Part shown: positions 5,545 to 6,418 of the stretch, piece by piece
Layout of the letters: the number at the start of each line of letters is the position of its first letter
How positions within the stretch are numbered: position 1 is the stretch's first letter
Origin: Candidatus Krumholzibacteriia bacterium
Lineage (GTDB): Bacteria; Krumholzibacteriota; Krumholzibacteriia; LZORAL124-64-63
Assembly (NCBI GenBank): GCA_014859985.1
Contig: JACZKN010000258.1
Span: forward strand, 1 to 6,418
Direction of reading: 5' to 3'
DNA length: 6,418 nt
Translations under genes and position numbers: made by a program
The notes under the pieces: model-generated
Databases searched by the model: none
Told to the model about the DNA's origin: nothing
What the model saw: only the letters and a program-made list of their open reading frames with translations

Positions 5545-6381
5545 ATGACCATTCCCATGAAGAAGCGAGCATCCGTGATCGGTACCCGCCTGGCCCACTA
5601 CGAGATCACCGGGGAACTGGGCAAGGGCGGCATGGGCGAGGTCTACCGCGCCGCCGACACCCGCCTGGGCCGGGACGTGGCCCTGAAGATCCTGCCGGGC
5701 GAGTTCGCCGCCGACCCCGAGCGCCTGGCCCGCTTCGAGCGCGAGGCCCGCACCCTGGCCGCGCTGCAGCATCCGGACATCGCGGCGATCCACGGCCTGG
5801 AGACCGCCGACGGCCACACCTTCCTGGTGATGGAGCTGTGCGAGGGCGAGAACCTGGCCCAACGGCTGGCCCGTGGCCCGGTGCCGGTGGACGAGGCGGT
5901 GCGGCTGGCCACGCGCCTGGCCGGCGGCCTGGAAGCCGCCCACGAGAAGGGCATCGTGCACCGGGACCTCAAGCCCGCGAACCTCATGCTCGCGCCCGAC
6001 GGCCGCCTGAAGATCCTGGATTTCGGCCTGGCGCGGGCCCTCAGCGACGGCAGCGGCGAGGGCGATCCGGAGAACTCCCCCACCCTGACCGCGGCCTTCA
6101 CCGCGCCGGGCATGATCCTGGGCACGGCCGCCTACATGAGCCCCGAGCAGGCCCGCGGCCGCCCGGTGGACAAGCGGGCGGACATCTGGGCCTACGGCGT
6201 GATCGTGCGCGAGATGCTCACGGGCGAGCGCCTGTTCGCCGGCGAGACCGTCAGCGACACCCTGGCCGCGGTGCTGACCCGGGACGTGGACCTGGGCGCC
6301 CTGCCGGCGGGCACGCCGCCGGCCGTGCGCCACGTGCTCTCGCGCTGCCTGGAGCGGGACCCGCGGCCAGGGTGTCGCTGA
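5545..6381 (+). CDS. Hanks-type Ser/Thr protein kinase, 3' part lost at a fold-back junction
   Basis: Transfers phosphate from ATP to Ser/Thr of target proteins, usually as a membrane-linked sensor kinase. Kinase landmarks are intact: glycine loop GKGGMGEV (26-33), VALK lysine K48, helix C glutamate E67 in FEREAR, catalytic HRDLKPAN (139-146, D141), DFG (159-161) and YMSPEQARG (197-205), followed by DIWAYGVIVREMLTGE (213-228). The domain runs to LSRCLERDPR (265-274), and then the sequence folds back on itself: bases from 6361 copy 6271-6214 in reverse. The last four residues and the TGA at 6379-6381 are therefore probably artefactual, and the native protein surely continues, in this family commonly into a membrane helix plus TPR, WD40/TolB or other sensor repeats. 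Start: ATG 5545 is the longest choice without a clear ribosome site; ATG 5557 and GTG 5575 (giving MIGTRLAHYEI, a common family N-terminus) are real alternatives. It is divergent from the synthase operon. Confidence 0.85.
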   Translation: MTIPMKKRASVIGTRLAHYEITGELGKGGMGEVYRAADTRLGRDVALKILPGEFAADPERLARFEREARTLAALQHPDIAAIHGLETADGHTFLVMELCEGENLAQRLARGPVPVDEAVRLATRLAGGLEAAHEKGIVHRDLKPANLMLAPDGRLKILDFGLARALSDGSGEGDPENSPTLTAAFTAPGMILGTAAYMSPEQARGRPVDKRADIWAYGVIVREMLTGERLFAGETVSDTLAAVLTRDVDLGALPAGTPPAVRHVLSRCLERDPRPGCR

Positions 6382-6418
6382 CGGTCTCGCCGGCGAACAG
6401 GCGCTCGCCCGTGAGCAT
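6214..6418. repeat. Perfect 58-base inverted repeat at the window end, probable fold-back chimera
   Basis: Bases 6361-6418 are the exact reverse complement of 6214-6271, with an 89-base spacer (6272-6360). The match stops at once beyond the inner edge (6272 against 6360 do not pair). Both inner edges carry the self-complementary hexamer CCGCGG (6266-6271 and 6361-6366), so a 3' end finishing in CCGCGG could have annealed to the internal copy and primed copying of its own strand. Both arms lie in conserved kinase coding sequence, where a natural repeat of this kind would destroy the protein. I read it as a library, amplification or assembly artefact. Everything right of about 6366 should not be taken as genome sequence. 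Confidence 0.9.

Noticed and set aside
2806..6333. A minus-strand frame open for 1175 codons across most of the right half
   Set aside because: Only its last 129 codons (2806-3195) are a real gene, the DUF35 protein. Upstream it runs out of frame over the thiolase, the synthase and the antisense strand of the kinase and shows Arg/Gly/Pro/Ala-rich, motif-free translation. High GC leaves few stop codons.
6214..6418. Inverted repeat as a real transcription terminator or mobile-element end
   Set aside because: The arms are 58 bases of conserved kinase coding sequence with no T-tract or transposase, and the repeat sits at the very edge of the window. A fold-back artefact explains all of it.

Overview
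The window is strongly GC-rich with G/C-biased third codon positions, and it carries seven bacterial genes with ordinary Shine-Dalgarno sites. A Hanks-type Ser/Thr kinase of the GKGGMGEVYRA / HRDLKPAN / DFGLA / YMSPEQARG style sits beside surface-polysaccharide genes and an archaeal-type HMG-CoA synthase cluster. This suggests an environmental bacterium of an Acidobacteriota, Gemmatimonadota, Myxococcota or Krumholzibacteriota/Eisenbacteria-like lineage. The lineage is inferred from protein style only; there is no rRNA or other marker gene here.

Layout: six genes lie on the minus strand and one on the plus strand. Reading the minus strand in the direction of transcription: (1) an HMG-CoA synthase-like enzyme (5411-4362), a thiolase (4349-3192) and a small zinc-ribbon/OB-fold DUF35 protein (3195-2806), packed as a tight operon with a 12-base gap and then an ATGA overlap; (2) after a 121-base gap containing repeats and a candidate promoter, a polysaccharide deacetylase (2684-2031) coupled through a GTGA overlap to a family 2 glycosyltransferase (2034-1093); (3) after an 89-base gap with another candidate promoter, a second, membrane-anchored ExoA-like glycosyltransferase (from 1003) that runs off the left edge. 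On the plus strand, divergent from the operon, is a Ser/Thr kinase (from 5545) whose 3' part is missing.

How the genes may work together: the three-gene operon matches the archaeal acetoacetyl-CoA thiolase / HMG-CoA synthase / DUF35 complex, which condenses three acetyl-CoA into HMG-CoA for the mevalonate pathway. A related three-part arrangement, PhlA-PhlC-PhlB, does C-acylation in secondary metabolism, so the product in this organism is not certain. The deacetylase and two glycosyltransferases look like part of an exopolysaccharide or cell-surface glycan locus. Nothing in the sequence links the kinase functionally to either group.

The most important caution concerns the right edge. The last 58 bases (6361-6418) are a perfect reverse complement of 6214-6271, starting exactly at a self-complementary CCGCGG. 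This is the signature of a fold-back chimera or misassembled contig end. The kinase stop codon at 6379-6381 is therefore almost certainly not real. I found no RNA genes, CRISPR arrays, insertion sequences or strong intrinsic terminators.
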